A stretch of 64,000 nucleotides of DNA from Embiotoca jacksoni (GCA_022577435.1 JAKOON010000008.1:21153501-21217500); one strand, 5' to 3'. Counted from the stretch's first letter, positions 48,698-63,000 are shown. Translations and numbers: made by a program. Notes: generated from the sequence alone by a model not told the origin.

Positions 48698-49275
48698 TTG
48701 AGCCTTACCCAGCAGATTACTCCACTGAGGCCAAGTCCCTACAGATGAAATGTGATAGCAGATTAATACCCTAACATATTAAAGTCACAATCCCTATTAT
48801 TTCTCCTTGTATCAGTGTTTAATCAGTTCATATCTAACAGCTGAGTACTTCTTCAGCAGTCAGAGCTCCTCTGTGTCATCGTCAGCATAATGTAATATGA
48901 ATCACAGTAAATTGGCATATGGTTCTTTTTTATGTTCTGTTGTCTCCCAGGTAAGGACTTTATGTAACTATATGTGCTGTAAAACCTCAGTAGAAAACTG
49001 AGAAACCGATCAGCAAAAGATAATTCTTTTTTTCCCTTTTTTTTTTTCAATCAAAGGATGTTAAATACACCTGGAATCAAATACAAACGAACCAAACTAA
49101 TCAAAGCAGGTAAATTATACTCCAGATCATATTTTAGTGACGTGAAAAAGGCAGGATGTAACAATATAATAAACAATATATGCTTGTGTTCTGGATGGCA
49201 GTTGTAAATAGTGTTACCGCATTGGACAATTTTCCTTACAATTGTGTTATTTTTGATTTGATTTGGTAAATTGTA
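48113..49275 (+). other. nhs intron 1, segment before the TIR element
   Basis: AT-rich; contains (TG)n at 48644-48696 and nothing else that I can support. Confidence 0.5.
48644..48696. repeat. (TG)n microsatellite
   Basis: About 26 uninterrupted units. Confidence 0.97.
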
Positions 49276-49825
49276 CGGAGCCCCTAAAGGGTCACGGGGG
49301 AAGATTTGTTTCAGGACATTTCACTGCGTTTTACACATCTAGACCACATTGGTCCTGGTCCGGATCTAAAACTACTACACTTAGACAAGTCAAACCTGGA
49401 CTAGATTATCATAAACTGTGTTGCTCAAAGTAATTTCCCTTCACCTGTCCCCATAAACGCTGATTTGAAAGCTACGAATGAGAAGCTGACTTTTACAATT
49501 ACAGGCAGGACACATTAGTTTTTAATGGTTGTAACACATACTGTCGTAGAAGCATCGCAAATTCAAATAGTAACATCTGGAAATATCCATAACACTACAG
49601 CCTGAACCACAGCAGCAGTTAAAATCCAAACAATAACTAATATAACCCAGCTTCACCCACAGCAGACAGAGCAGCTGCAGCTCTGCTCACAACAAGAAGC
49701 TGAATACTGTCGGGGATCGGCCTTTTAACATGAATGAGCACTAAATGCACAACGTGTCACATCATCGAGGTAATGCAAAAATATTCCTGAAAAAAATCCT
49801 CCCCCGTGACCCTTTAGGGGCTCTG
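49276..49825. mobile_element. 550-bp TIR element (MITE) with TA target duplication
   Basis: The ends are inverted repeats of about 40 bases. The left end starts CGGAGCCCCTAAAGGGTCAC; the reverse complement of the right end starts CAGAGCCCCTAAAGGGTCAC. Both continue GGGGGA and reach TTTCAGG with few differences. TA flanks both ends, as expected for a Tc1/mariner-type insertion. No transposase is encoded, so it is non-autonomous. Confidence 0.85.
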
Positions 49826-52800
49826 TAATATTGTGATAAATTCAGCGGCTTTTTTTATTTTTATTATTTTGAGTTCTTTTCTCCAGTGAAAAGTTACAGA
49901 CTATTTTTCACCTAACCAAACTGTCCTCTTAACCAGACAGTAGAGACAGAGATAGACACTGTTGCTGTATCTAGTCTGCTTCCACTTTAACAACAAGAGG
50001 GGACTAACAGCTTGACCACTCGACACACAATAACAGAGGACTGATGAGGCCTAAAATCAAATATCATCTCGGTTAATTACCGATAGGTTGAAAGTTTTGA
50101 CTTTAAATCATATTCAGATTCATAACTGTGATAAAAGCCTTAAAAAAGCTTTCATCTGTTCATATAAGTAAAGATTAAAATTTTTGAGTGTAACGATATC
50201 CAAAATACTTTGTGAAGGTTACTTTTCAATAGTAGTCAGGGTTTTTGAGTTCATTTTAACTAATAATGATAGAATATAAAATAACCTACTACTAAAACAG
50301 AAGATACTGTGTCTTCCTGCACATATTCAGCCACTACAGATATGAAGGCTCAGAGGGTCGAATCCTTTACGAGCTTCACACGAAAAAACCCAATATTAGC
50401 CTGTACTGATTGGTATGTTGTCTCGATGCAGGCACTGTTGTGACAAAGTAGTCTGTTTATTATCTAACTCTCTTAAAAAATATACTGTATATAGATGTTA
50501 TTTCATACATAGATTTGTTTTATAGACAAAAACTTTCTTTATTTAAAAATAAAAAATTGCATGTAAACTGACAAATTCAAACCAAGTGTTTGTTGATGGG
50601 CAAACCAGACGTTTAATCCATGCGTGTTAAAGTGAAGCAGAGCCATATGGTTTGCAGTGGATCAGAAGCAGTGATCCCGAGGATGATAGTGCCCCAGCTG
50701 AACCTTTGTGCAGCGCATTTACACCATCTGATGTTTATCGTTGCAGCGTGGTAACAGCCCTGATAGCACTGATCTCACACAATCACATTGCTCATTATCA
50801 CATATGGTAAACGGCTTGTCAATGTAGCTTTGGCATTCTGGAGCCCATACCATTCACTCTACTGAGGCTGTACGAGAACATTTATTATTAGTATCCAGAA
50901 CACAAGAACTAAGTCTGGGCACGTCATCTTCTACTTCATTTTTGACTAGTTTCACAGGTTAGTTAGTCTCTTTTCCTTTCTGCTACTTAGAGTCTCCTGT
51001 TTCAGGAGGTCAGATGCTCTCCCCTCTCCACAGAGATGTATAAAATATTTAATATAAATACACTGAAACATCTACATGTATGCGCACGCACACGCACACG
51101 CACACGCACACTCACACTCACACACAAATGCTTGCACAACACACCAGACAAACACACAGATGCATGAATCCATGACCAACACTTGGATGTCCCACAGAAA
51201 CTGGTCCTCCTCTCATCTTCAGCATAAAAGGAGAGATAATGCATTATACATTTTCTCCTCTTTTTAACTGCTCATTACAGTACAGTCAGAGCCTCTGCCT
51301 AAAAACAGGTCGTTCCTAATGAGACGGAGCTTGCTACATAACCTCATCGTTTTCATTCAAGTGTACTGCTCAACCCATCTTCTTCAGTTACAATGACTGA
51401 ATGGTTTATTGCAGTTGTGCGAGTTAATTTTTTCCTGCAGTTTGTTACTTTAATTTCAGTTTGATATTTATAACTACAGTGATTAGAGTTGAGTCTATAG
51501 GTCATCAGCATCGCTTTCTCATTCCATGAAATGCACTGATGAGGTGAATCCAGGTAAGGCTTAATCCTCGCTGATTTATTACAGTACATCTATACCCATC
51601 ACAGATGCAGACAAAGACAAATTGATGAATTAGGGAAGGATTTTTTTTTACATTTTAGCATTATTAAAATGTAGATTAAGCTAAAAGGGCTGCTGCTCAG
51701 TATCAGGAATATATTATTTAGATCCCTCAGAGACTATCTTGTGTTTTACAGTGTTTAACATTACTTAATGCTGAGTTCATGTTTTCAAGAGCACAACTGT
51801 AATCTAGATCAAATTCAAAGTTTTCCATTTGTATGCCACGTGATCCAATGTGCACAATTTTTAAAATAAATCACTATCAAACCTGTGTGTAGCAACAGCA
51901 CACAAAGCAATACTAATGTAGATACTAATTTGGATGACTGTCATGGATGATATCTTTTTCACCTCAGCTGAAAATCCAGCATCCTTAACACATGTCACCA
52001 AGAGATGAAAGACTTGCTGACATTGTCAAGGGGAAGATTACTCAGGTCAAGTCAGGGCTTTTGACTTTAATGTGATAAAGTAAAAATACAAAGTATCAAA
52101 GCATCTCAGTGTCCACACTTAGTGCTAAACTAAAGTTTGTTCATGTTTGTGGATGTTTAGACCAACAGAGAGTTTGCCTCCATATGTCTTAATGACAAGA
52201 CTTCATATGGTCATTGACACAAATGACATTTATATACAGCTAAAAACTGCACCAGCAAATAGGTTTAGAAGGAAATTTAAGTGCGACTGGATTACATGTT
52301 CTATCGATGGGATGAGGAAATGTAAATTAATGTATCTGGCAAGTGGCAAATAAATTGACACTGAATATATCAGTAATATGTTTACTGGCAATATATGTTT
52401 ACTCTGGTAAAAATATTAAATTTTGCGGTACAATATCCACTTATAGTGACTATAGCATCATTTAAACTTTTTTATGGTAATGGTCAGGCACTCGCAGCAA
52501 TTGAGTAAGGTTAGAAAAAGATTGTGGTTTTAAATGTAAATAATTGCATTGTGATATTTTTTCTAAGCCTCACCCAAAAGTGCTTCTGTTGCCTAAAAAA
52601 ATCCCACAGATGGGACACTGGATGTGAACCCTCCTGCGTTTTGTATGCCTGCCATCCGATCGCGCCAGCTCCTGTCAGCTGTGATGCATTTCACAAATGT
52701 GGCGCTTCATTCATTCAATAACAAAGTGTTGCCTTTGAACGCAGTCCTAGCCAGCAATTACATTTTCCTCTAAACACAACTGGGAAAACAGATTTAGCTG

Positions 52801-53430
52801 CATCTAAACATAATTTCTAAGAGACCGTGTTAATATGGAGTAGGAAGTATGGGTTGTTAGAGTCACAGTGATATATAACAAGGGGCTGTGGTTTGAAAGC
52901 CTTTAGACAGATTTAGACAGTAAATACCTTGCTTAACTCCACGGTAAACAGATAGATAGGATGTGTCTGACACTGATCTCGTTATGTTGTGTCCTTTTGT
53001 AGGAGAAGCAGGATTGAGAGAAGGATTGAGATTAGAACTTGTTAATATAGTGGCATGTAAGCTGGCTGAGGGAGGTCACAAATGTTTCATTTTTCTTTGA
53101 GTCATAGCAGTCAACATTTTATACTTTGCAATGTAAAAAAGAAAAAGAAGTCATTTCCAGGTGTCTGATTAATTAATTAGTTCATGTATTTGAGGTCTTT
53201 CAACAGATAAAGTTGAACTCCAGTTGGTATCTTTTAGCAAACTAAGTACTGTGTTGAATATTCGTGGAGCAGATTGTGATTATTTTATAACCTGTAACCT
53301 TTTTTTATTTTACCCTCATAATATCACGGTTTTAGGACTGTTATCTTAATTTGTGGCTTCATGAAAAAGATGGGGCCGTACATCAGACCCAGAAATATGT
53401 TACTTTTAGTGCTGCCAAAAAATTAACAAC
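49826..53430 (+). other. nhs intron 1, segment with possible conserved block
   Basis: AT-rich intron. A stretch at 50620-50880 is of high complexity, with balanced base composition and no repeat signature, and is a candidate conserved non-coding element. A CA/CG-rich tract lies at 51078-51125. No exon supported. Confidence 0.4.
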
Positions 53431-53850
53431 TAACTCGCGCTCCGAGTCCAACACTGAAAAAAGCTCCGTCTTTGTGGCTGTACACTGTATATTATCAACC
53501 TAACTGTCAGAGCTCGGATTTCCAACTCGGAAAGTCAGAAGAACCTCATCAACCCTGACCAAAACTTCCACGATGGCTGTTCAATGAATCAACAGTAGAG
53601 AAAGCTGTTGTAATAGAGTTTGTTACGACGGATTAAATCCGTCGTTCACACGTCACTTTCCAATTTATATTAGTGGACATGTTTCTACAATGTTCATATA
53701 CTCAAAATACCACATAATGCGTGCTTATTAACTGGCGTTGCTAACAATGGCTAATAATTGCAAAGCTGGCATTTCAAAAGTTGTACTGGAACACAATCAA
53801 CTCGGGTGTGACATCAATTACAGCTGTGACATCCGAGGTAAATGGAAAGA
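53430..53850. repeat. probable interspersed repeat relic
   Basis: Contains gatttccaactcggaaagtc and a cgacggattaaatccgtcg palindrome near 53628-53645. It resembles dispersed fish repeats with a CTCGGAAAGTC-type motif. Boundaries uncertain. Confidence 0.35.
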
Positions 53851-55279
53851 GGCATAAGAAGTGTGGGTAATTAGACATATTTTACGCTTTGGGCTTATCG
53901 TAACGGTACACACTTGCTGCTCAGAAAGCACTAGTTAAAAACTACAGACCCATTTGGATAGTGCCGTCACTCAGCTCTGCTGCCAATCTTCTCGGTGGTC
54001 ACTTGTGCTGCTGCAACGAAAAGCTGTACGACGACCAAAAAAAGCATTTACCTCAGTCAATATCTGTTGACAGGAGACCTCCAACTGTAAGGTCCACTAT
54101 TACTTTTTCTGTCATTAATTATTTAAACCCAGAGGGTTTCATATTAATAACGCTCTCCCACATCAGAGAAAAACAAGTTTTATTTGCGTAATATCGTCCC
54201 AATTTGAACTCTTTCAAGTGGGGGCAAAACTAATGCAACAACTCAACTAGGCTGATGCTTATACCAGCTCTCATACAAACTCTTCGCATATATGCTGAAC
54301 TGCAGTGCAAATGCCGACAAATACCAAACAAACTGCTCGGGATGTCGAGGGGCTGTCAGATCTTTACATGGATGAGAGTCACAGTAGACACTGTTGTTTT
54401 TAGCCTGATGATACGATTTCTGTTGCCTTGATTTTGGGGAGAGCAGTTTGGTGGGTAGTCAGATAACGCTTCATTGTCTGTCAGTATTATTGTTTGGCAT
54501 GTTGATTTGAAATACTTCTTTGTCTCCCATTTCACATACCTGATACCTCATGATGAGTTAATACATGTTTTGATGCATTATTTCTATTCAACAGTTGCAC
54601 GTCCTGTTAGTGTGCCCTGCACTCTTGTGGCCTGAGAGGTGTTGCACCACGCAATAATCAAATACTCAAAATACTTGACATATTTAGAAGTCCAGATCAG
54701 TATACAGACTGAGGCGACTCAACACTTGAACTTCCCTGCACCTTTTGAGTCGTTATTTGCTTTTATTATATACATGAAAATAGAGGTTTCCTTTTCTTCT
54801 TTACTTGCTCTTCTGAGTAAAGCCCTACCAATCATTAAGCCGACTTCCAGATGGTTCCACTGCATGACAGGATGAGTCTGCACGAGTGTTTGCCTGCATA
54901 AGTTCGTGAGTCTGCATACTTATGTGGTTAAAAGACATCATCTCGGGCCAATTAGCCACTATTGTCTCATGCAATGTAGGGGAGGAGGATCCCTTTCAAG
55001 TCCAGGTCACAGCCTGGTCTTCATTAAAGAAAAGTAGATCGAAAAATAAACAGCGTCATGGGATGAAATGGGTCATGTTCACTACTATGCCAGGTTTGTC
55101 TTAAAGAAGATAAAAAAGGGTTAGAAAATGTAATGGTACTATATTTCACAGTGAATATACACGATAAACTAATAAAGCATAAAGAAATACTGCACACGAA
55201 CATAACCATTAGGTACGCAGTGAGGGAGTGAAAGAGTTGTTAATAATGGGCAGTTTCAAATATGATCATCAGGGGGGCC
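53851..55279 (+). other. nhs intron 1, segment with no supported feature
   Basis: No exon, repeat signature or regulatory site that I can support. Confidence 0.5.
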
Positions 55280-55497
55280 TAAGGACAATCACACACACAA
55301 CAACTTTCAGATCCCTGACAACTTTCCTCTGGAAGTTATTTAGATCTGAGAGTTGGTGTGTGTGTGATTGTCCTCAGTACCTGCTTCTGTCTGTAAAATG
55401 TCCTGGTTATCACCAGGAAAAATAAGTGATGGTCTCTAATTAACTTCCAGAGGAAAGCTGTCCGGGATCTGAAAGTTTGTGTGTGATTGTCCTTATG
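55280..55497. repeat. nested inverted repeat (AAGGACAATCACACACA modules)
   Basis: The left module (55280-55342) reads aaggacaatcacacacac, then actttcagatccctgacaac, then tcctctggaagtta. The right module (about 55439-55497) is its reverse complement with few changes. A third, shorter inverted copy lies between (55343-55377). This gives a palindromic, multi-module structure. Confidence 0.8.
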
Positions 55498-57816
55498 CCT
55501 TTAAAATTTGTCGCTTCCAGCGCCCTCATTTGGCATAGCTGCCATAGACCCCCATTCAAAGAAAAAAAGTTATGGTCTCGAATATCTCCCAAACCGTAAA
55601 TGGGAGGAGCACCAGACTTTGTGTACATGTTGCCCTCGGCCCCACCCTCCTGCATGCCAAGTTGGCGCCCCTAGTTGCTTTTAGGGTTAAGGGTTAGTGT
55701 TAGGTAAATTGACCTTTGGCCTCCTGGTGGTTTCATTTCCTATTGAATCCTTCAGTTGAACCAGACGACAGAATGTATTGATAGATAACCAGATGCTTGA
55801 CTCCTTATCATCTAAATGAACCTTTTAGGTCCTGGTGGTTGCATTTTCTCAGGTGTCCAGGGTTTGAATTGTGTTTTTATGGTAACGAGAACCAGCTTTT
55901 GGAATGTTTAACTTTTAGCCAGCCATTCGTCATTGTGGCGCTCAGGGTACCAAGTTCAATTTGTCCGTACGCTTCCATTGGTTCCCTCTGAAGCCAACCC
56001 ACTGGCAACTGATTGGGTCTCACAACCCCGACCCACCGGCACCTGGTTGGACCTCATTGATCACACCCACTCCACTTTCATTGGTTCGCTTTAAACTCCA
56101 CCTCTTTGCTCTCTTTGGTCGGGGCGGGGTTTCCAAGGGGTGAGGTTAGCATGCGGTGAGGCTAACAAGGGGTGGGGGTCAAAGGTCATCATCCATCAAA
56201 TTTTGACCAGTGGTACTGCATTTCTTTCTCTCTGCTGTCAAAATCGTTCAATAGAGTCAGGATTACTTATCAGCCATTCTCTGCTGTCTCTCCTCAGTCT
56301 CAAACTGCTCACTTTTTTTTTTTCCATTTGAACTCAACAAAGGTTCTCATTTTTATGAAGCAGGAATACCTTTCAAAACTTTCTTCAGTAAGATTTCACA
56401 TGGATGAACCACTGATGGCCCATTTATGACACATTCAAAACAGTTAATTCGACTAACAAATATTCTGTTGTTGTGCTGTAAAAGATTGTGCCTGAGCGTA
56501 GCTACTTTAACCCATGTCACTGCTAAAGTTTCAGACACTTCAGAAGACCAGGTGAAATCTTCTAAGACTGGATAAGCCACACATTAAGAGTGTTTCTACT
56601 AAGTTGGACAGATTTTGAAGGAGCACACAAGTTCTGGTGGTAAACGACCAAAATCCAGCCACAAAGTCCATTCTTGTGTGTTCTAGTGCCAACACAAACA
56701 TGGGTAGAACTGGCAGCTTGTACTGTTTGTATGGAAGGCAATCGCTGCTGAAAAAGCCAAAAGGGAGGGAAAAAAATGTTTGGCTGTTTGGCTGAGATCC
56801 ATGACGGAGAGGCAAAACACTGCAAAATAAAAAATAAATTAAACTTAAGTTCAACATGTTTATTTATGCTTTTGTCGAATGACGTACAAGTAACTTCGAC
56901 GGTTGTCGACATGTGCCGGAAATATCAAACTCGACCTGGCCCGACTGGCCCAGAGACTTGGTCCAACTTGGTGAGTCAACGCGTCCAAATCATACTCATA
57001 ATCGGCTCAGCAGTTGCTACGTGTGCCTTAACACGCACCTCCTCAAAACTGTAACGACACGTCATGCCTACAGCAGCAACATTGAGACCACCTGGTCAAT
57101 GTTAGGTTACTTTCATTTTCTCCATTATATTTCTGTCACTAATGGAGACTGTTAATAGTCGGCTTAAATACAAAATGAAGCTATTTGTATTTAGGCTAAA
57201 TTATCTGCTCTTCGTGAGGTACACATGTCAACCAAAGCTATCTCAACTGCAAATAATGCAAATGTAGTTCTCTGTCACAGCTGATGAAAGAAACTAAGCA
57301 CAAACATGATTGCAGCAGTTACACTGTTGTAGTATCACATTTATAGTAATGAAACAGAAAAAAAGAGACGTTTGGATGGAACTTCTCTACAGGTCAGCTG
57401 TTTCTGGAAAGAGATGTTGTTTAATTTTGTACATCTATTATTGAATCCTGTGAGCTCAGAAAATGCAATTCTATTTACCTCCTATGCATTGCGATGGAAG
57501 ACAACATCTTGTCGGCAGATATCTCACAACAAATCACTTGAAAACTATCTTCTAAAGCCAGATACTACTAAGAACAAAAAAGGGCAGGCAGACAGAAAGC
57601 TATTGGTCTTTTAAGTCCTGCTTTGAAGGTTAGTTCTCACAGCATTTTGTCTGTTCTGGAAGTCTTCAGGTTTATTCTGAATTTCTCATGGCAGCTGTAA
57701 TTGATTTTTTTTATGTAATAAAATTGTATCAAATGACGTTGTGACAATATGAAAGGTGTCACTTGATAAATCTACTGAGAATTACCACCTGAATCTGCAG
57801 CTCCCTTTGCTGTGTT
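55498..57816 (+). other. nhs intron 1, segment with degenerate tandem similarity
   Basis: Around 55980-56180 short blocks such as ccactggcaactgattgggt and ccaccggcacctggttgga recur imperfectly, suggesting repeat-derived DNA. No exon supported in the rest. Confidence 0.4.
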
Positions 57817-57819
57817 GTG

Positions 57820-58030
57820 AGTTTGAGCTCATTGTGTAGCTGTCATAGAGTCATAGTGTTTTGCTACAGCGGGCAGCTGTTTTTAGAGAACTCGTCACTG
57901 TACACATGTACCAAACAACAGACACACAGCACTAGCAACCAGCTAGTGAACACAGTGGAGCATTTAGCAACTAAAAGGGCAGATATTTCTCTCAGGAGGT
58001 GGTGAAGACCAAAAACAGAGCTAAAAGAGT
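57820..58030. repeat. interspersed repeat relic (AGCTCATTGTGTAGCTGTC)
   Basis: The opening gagctcattgtgtagctgtc and the gtggagcatttagcaacta block recall the segment at 63835-63975 (aagctcattgtttaattgtc ... gcaaatagcattttagca). Both look like copies of one common fish repeat. Confidence 0.45.
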
Positions 58031-58418
58031 CAATATTGGACTTCCATTTGCCAAATGCTTCCACATAAATGCTAATATTGCTCTGTAACTGCTGGATGTT
58101 GCAGGAATAATATTGAAAAAGAAAATCACATAGAAAAGCTGTTGATCAGTTTGATTGATTAGCTAATTAATTGATCATTCCAGTGTTGTAGCTATGTTTT
58201 AGACAGTGAATGGAACTTGCTCAAGTGGAGCAGAGCCAATGCGATAACTACAGTTGGTTGGCCTGCGGGATGCAGCTGTGGTGGAAGTGTTCAAAGAAAA
58301 AGAAGGGGAGAAGGAATAAAGGAGGAGTGGTGAAGGGAACAAGAGATAAAAGGACAACGATGGGAAAGAGATGACAGATGGAGATAGAAGGGAAGGAAAC
58401 TGTAACCATTGTATGGAG

Positions 58419-58420
<2 letters not shown>

Positions 58421-58501
<81 letters not shown>
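58421..58501. repeat. (GT)n microsatellite
   Basis: About 40 uninterrupted units. Confidence 0.97.
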
Positions 58502-58502
<1 letters not shown>

Positions 58503-60069
58503 CAGTGAGAGACAGAGTATGTCGTGTGTGAAGGGGCAGCGTGTAAGAGAAGAGCAATAAGGCCAGGGTTCTTCGAGGAGACTCACTCTCACTGTCACAT
58601 CGATCAGACTACAGCATCACACGCATTCACGCAGCCGACACCCCTGCTCTTTCTGCGCTCTCATTGTGGAAAATATGGCATGAAAGTGAAGTAAGGAGGA
58701 TGTTATAGATTTTAGTTCCACAGATTGTTTTCACGTTTACCTAAAGGAATTGTTTGACAATAAGATAAATGAGAATATTGATGTTGCTCCTGTGTCAGTA
58801 TGATAAATATGAAACCGCAAGTGGCAGCTTGTGAGCTCAGCATAAAGACTGAATTCAGGGGAGAACAGCAAGCCTTGCTCTTTCAGAAGGCAACTTTATC
58901 AACATTATCTGTCCTTTCATCTTCAGGTAGCTACAGAGATTAAAGAGATGGAAGGAGAATGTTTTCATACATAATAACATAGTTATGAAAACCCATAAAC
59001 ATTTATAGATCCATGCAAGATGCCCTACCGACCCTTTCGATGCAACACATTAAACTATAATTGCATTATCCCAATTTCAGTGCACCTACTACTTGAAGAG
59101 TGTTTCATTAAATATAGTATTTATTTTTTTTAGCATTACTTATATAGCAAAGCATTTCCTCCAAGGATTTAGTTTGCTTGTATAGAAAGAAAATTACAAA
59201 TCTCACTAAACCGACCTAATGATTAGTTTTCTTACAGGGGAAAAAAAAAAATCTTGCTTTTCAGCTTTTCAATTCAACTCCCAACTGTTTGTGCCTCTTC
59301 TCCCACTTGTGTGCCAAGTGGAATGGGCATGGAAGAACGGCACAAACAGACACAGTGAATGTTATGGTCAGGAAAACAACAAACTGTTGGTTGTAGCACG
59401 TCCATGAAAAACGGCCCTTATTTCTGAAGAGGAAAAAAAACATGACCTCATCTGAGTGGGTAAACAGTGTAGATGGTCAAAACTACAACGCCTTGAAGCC
59501 TGATATTACAATACCAGAAGCAAATTCACTGCATGACGTTCCATCAATGAGGATTTTTTTTTCCAGACTTTAGGTTCATTTTTAAACTATTGGATCAGCC
59601 TTTAACCAATCAGCACAGACCACCATATGACGCAAGCTGTAAACAACAGTCCCTGTCCCCATGCATTTGGGACAATTTTAGGCCCAACTGCAATTTTAGG
59701 CAATATTCTTGCTCCAACTTTAATTCCTGTTCAAATCGCTTCATCTAGCTCTACCACTGCCACCATTGTTGAAACTACATTTCGAAACAGACACTTAACT
59801 TCAATGTCATCGCACTTAGTGGTCACTGATTGGTCCGCTCTTCAGAGTGGCTGAGGAGTGGCAGTGGCAGGCTAATAAATATGTGATAGTACATTATGAA
59901 GAACAGAAAGTTAACTACATCATATCACATGTGCCAACAAGTGTATGTGTATTACTTGAGGTTTTATATACACTGCTCGCAGCAGAGAAATAGTGTAGCA
60001 CATAAAAAACTAAAATTACACATCCATTTTTGTATAAATCTAACAAATATAATACAATCTGTTAATTAG
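58502..60069 (+). other. nhs intron 1, segment with no supported feature
   Basis: No exon or clear repeat; a 75-codon ORF at 59627 has no supporting context. Confidence 0.45.
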
Positions 60070-60260
60070 TGAGCTTTGTTACTTCTGGATAAAGCCAGGC
60101 CAGCTGCTTCCTTCTGTTTCCAGTCTTCTGGCTAAGCTAAGTTAACTGGCTGCTGGTTGTAGCCCTATATAGAAAAGACAGACATGAGAGTGGTAACGTT
60201 CTCATCTACCTCTCAGCAGGAGATCAAATGTATTTTACAGTATGTTCCTTTAAGGCTAGA
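60070..60260. repeat. interspersed repeat relic, reverse of 345-830 family
   Basis: Contains cttctggctaagctaagtta and gtagccctatatagaaaaga, the reverse-orientation landmarks of the family seen at 345-830, and ends near tttacagtatgttcctttaa. Confidence 0.55.
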
Positions 60261-60622
60261 TCATGCGACTAACCTCATTCCCCTTCCAACTAAAGCTCTT
60301 AAAAATAGACCAGATAGGAAATTCAGAAATACCAGCATCAAATTTAAAGATTCACGCAGGTACACGGGCTTATGCAAAAACCGCAGAGGTGCAAGTGTTA
60401 TTTATAATGCAATGACAATATGGGTACAGAATATTTTATAGTTGTTGTCTTTGTTCTGCATCGGCTCCTGGGAGGAGAGTTAAAAAGGGGGCAGGGTAGA
60501 TGTAAAATAATGGAGGCTGGGAATTTTTTAGTTGAAAGAAAAAATCTTGCCTTCAAACATTGTACACAAAAGATATAAATAATCACGAACTGAGCATGTA
60601 CATTAATTTTATAGGCACTGGT

Positions 60623-60623
<1 letters not shown>

Positions 60624-60675
<52 letters not shown>
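60624..60675. repeat. (CA)n microsatellite
   Basis: About 26 uninterrupted units. Confidence 0.97.
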
Positions 60676-60676
<1 letters not shown>

Positions 60677-61323
60677 GGTTACAGGGTGTGCCCAGCATCA
60701 GCGAGAGTACTCTCTGTGCCTGCTCTCTTACTCCTGGTGCCCTTATTGGTTCTTGTCCAATCCAGCCATCCAATCACATCAGGCCGAGCCATTCTGTGCA
60801 TAGACTTGCAAATAATCTGCGGTTTTACAATGACACTCCACCACAACCAGAATTATCTCTGTTTCTCCCAATGTTCGCATCTCCTCCTGTTATCTTCCAA
60901 AAATGTGATGAGTGTCATGTGGTGAATGTAAATTAGCAGCCAATTTACACTTCTTCCAGCTACAAGTTACTTACAGAATATCCCTGGGCCCCTCTCTTCC
61001 CATACTACAGATATCTATTCTTAGATACAGTACATCCTATATTATGTCTGCACATTATTCTATTTATGTGGCTTCACAAAATGCATCTGTAAAAACTGTT
61101 GTTGTTTCCCTGAGTCTGTTGTTTAGTCAAGTAGAGGCTTATAAAGCTGTAGTGAATTATTAAGCAGGGTGAATTATGGGGCTGGAGCGAGTGAACGAGG
61201 GAGAGAGAGAAAGAGAGAGAGAGCGATGGAAAGGGAAAGAGAGGGAGAGGTCTGGACAAAAATAGGTCAACCTAGCAGTGGCAACCCAGGGAAGTAGAAA
61301 TGATTCTCTCTCTGAGGAGGAGC

Positions 61324-61508
<185 letters not shown>

Positions 61509-61509
61509 A

Positions 61510-62892
61510 TTGGGGAGCTTGCCTATTTGTCAGCAGCTCATTGTGTAATGCTAATTCATATTCTACAACAAAGCAGTTTAAGAGGAAAAGGTTCCCCCCG
61601 TGAGCCATGAAAGGGAGCTAAATGTCAATACACGGGAAGATCTTGTCTGAAAAATAAATCTATTCGGAAGGCATCAGTACAAACAAATAATTTGCGTCAA
61701 CCTGCTATTGATTTTTTTCTTTTTTTTTTGTAGTTTTTGTTTTAGAACTTTTACATTTTTACTTTAGAGTTCATATTTTTACACTTTTACTACATTTCAG
61801 CTGGAAATATTGTACATTTTACATCACTATGTATTTGTGTGTGCCATAGTTACTGTTAACATCAACACTTTACATTAAAAAAAACATGTCATAAAATATA
61901 AAATAATGCATATTGTACATAGAAGTTCTATGAGGTTCTGGATCTTTGTCACATTTTAGATTTATAAGTTATGATTTCCCCTCTGTACTTCTCATTTGGT
62001 TTAATTTGAATCACTCTCATGTGGCCTAAACAAGTCAAATTATCAAATTAATTAAAAAAAAAAAAAAAAAATGAAAACATGTCTGTCCAGAAGAATTCAT
62101 TTTTTTCATCATTTCACAGCTTAACAGATTCATCTTGTTGACCTAACAGTCTGTGTACATACATACAATTTGATGCACCAGTTTTAATAAAGTTATATGA
62201 AATAATGTGCACTTTGATAATTAGTTACATTTTGCTGGTAAGACTTACTTTTACTCTTTTTTTTTATACTGTATTTTTTTAAGTTGGATTATGAATGTAT
62301 GACTTGTTCTTGTAATGGAGTCTTGTCTTTTCGTTTATTAATACTTTTGTTTAACTTCAAGCATCCAAACTTTCGGTGCATGTTCTTGTGTAAAATATCA
62401 CTGTATGCAGTAGCATTACAATTTCTCTCAACGGGAGCTAAGGGGCCTCGCCCCAACCATTAAAAACAGTCCCACAAAAGTATGTGGACCTAACTTTAGC
62501 TGTACAGTGTGTATATGTTAATTTACAGTGAGAATAACTAGCGGCACCTTGTGAGCATAGAAAAAGCTCACCTGCAGTGGTTTAGCCACCGTTGAGGATA
62601 CTGTAGGTTAGTTATAAAGTATATTCATGAGTGGAAATGTGGCGGGTTGATATAAAGAGAAGTTTTAAACATGTTGTATGTTTAAGACTCAATCTGACAT
62701 TAATAATGAGTCATTTCAAATACCTTTAAGTTTTGTTAGTGGCGAGTCAAAAGTGTCTAAAATGGATGAGGAAACGTGACCTCAGTGTATTTAAAGTCCA
62801 GGCTACGGCATTGCACATCAGTGTTCCAGTAGTTTTTAAAAAATATGTATGTATGCATCTGTTAAGGGGTGAAGAGGTTTATGTGTGTGTGT

Positions 62893-62896
<4 letters not shown>
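61510..62896 (+). other. nhs intron 1, AT-rich segment
   Basis: Strongly AT-rich with homopolymer A and T runs; nothing that I can annotate as a gene or element. Confidence 0.5.
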
Positions 62897-62897
<1 letters not shown>

Positions 62898-62944
<47 letters not shown>

Positions 62945-63000
62945 TAAAGACAGAGAGAGCGAAAGACGGAGAGAGAGAAGGAGAGAGAGAGAGAGGAGAG
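62898..63000. repeat. (GA)n-rich tract
   Basis: Pure GA from 62898 to about 62941, then purine-rich GA with interruptions to 63000. Confidence 0.93.

Noticed and set aside
59627..59854. 75-codon ORF with hydrophobic stretch
   Set aside because: No start context, splice logic or homology; composition fits chance in repeat-derived DNA.
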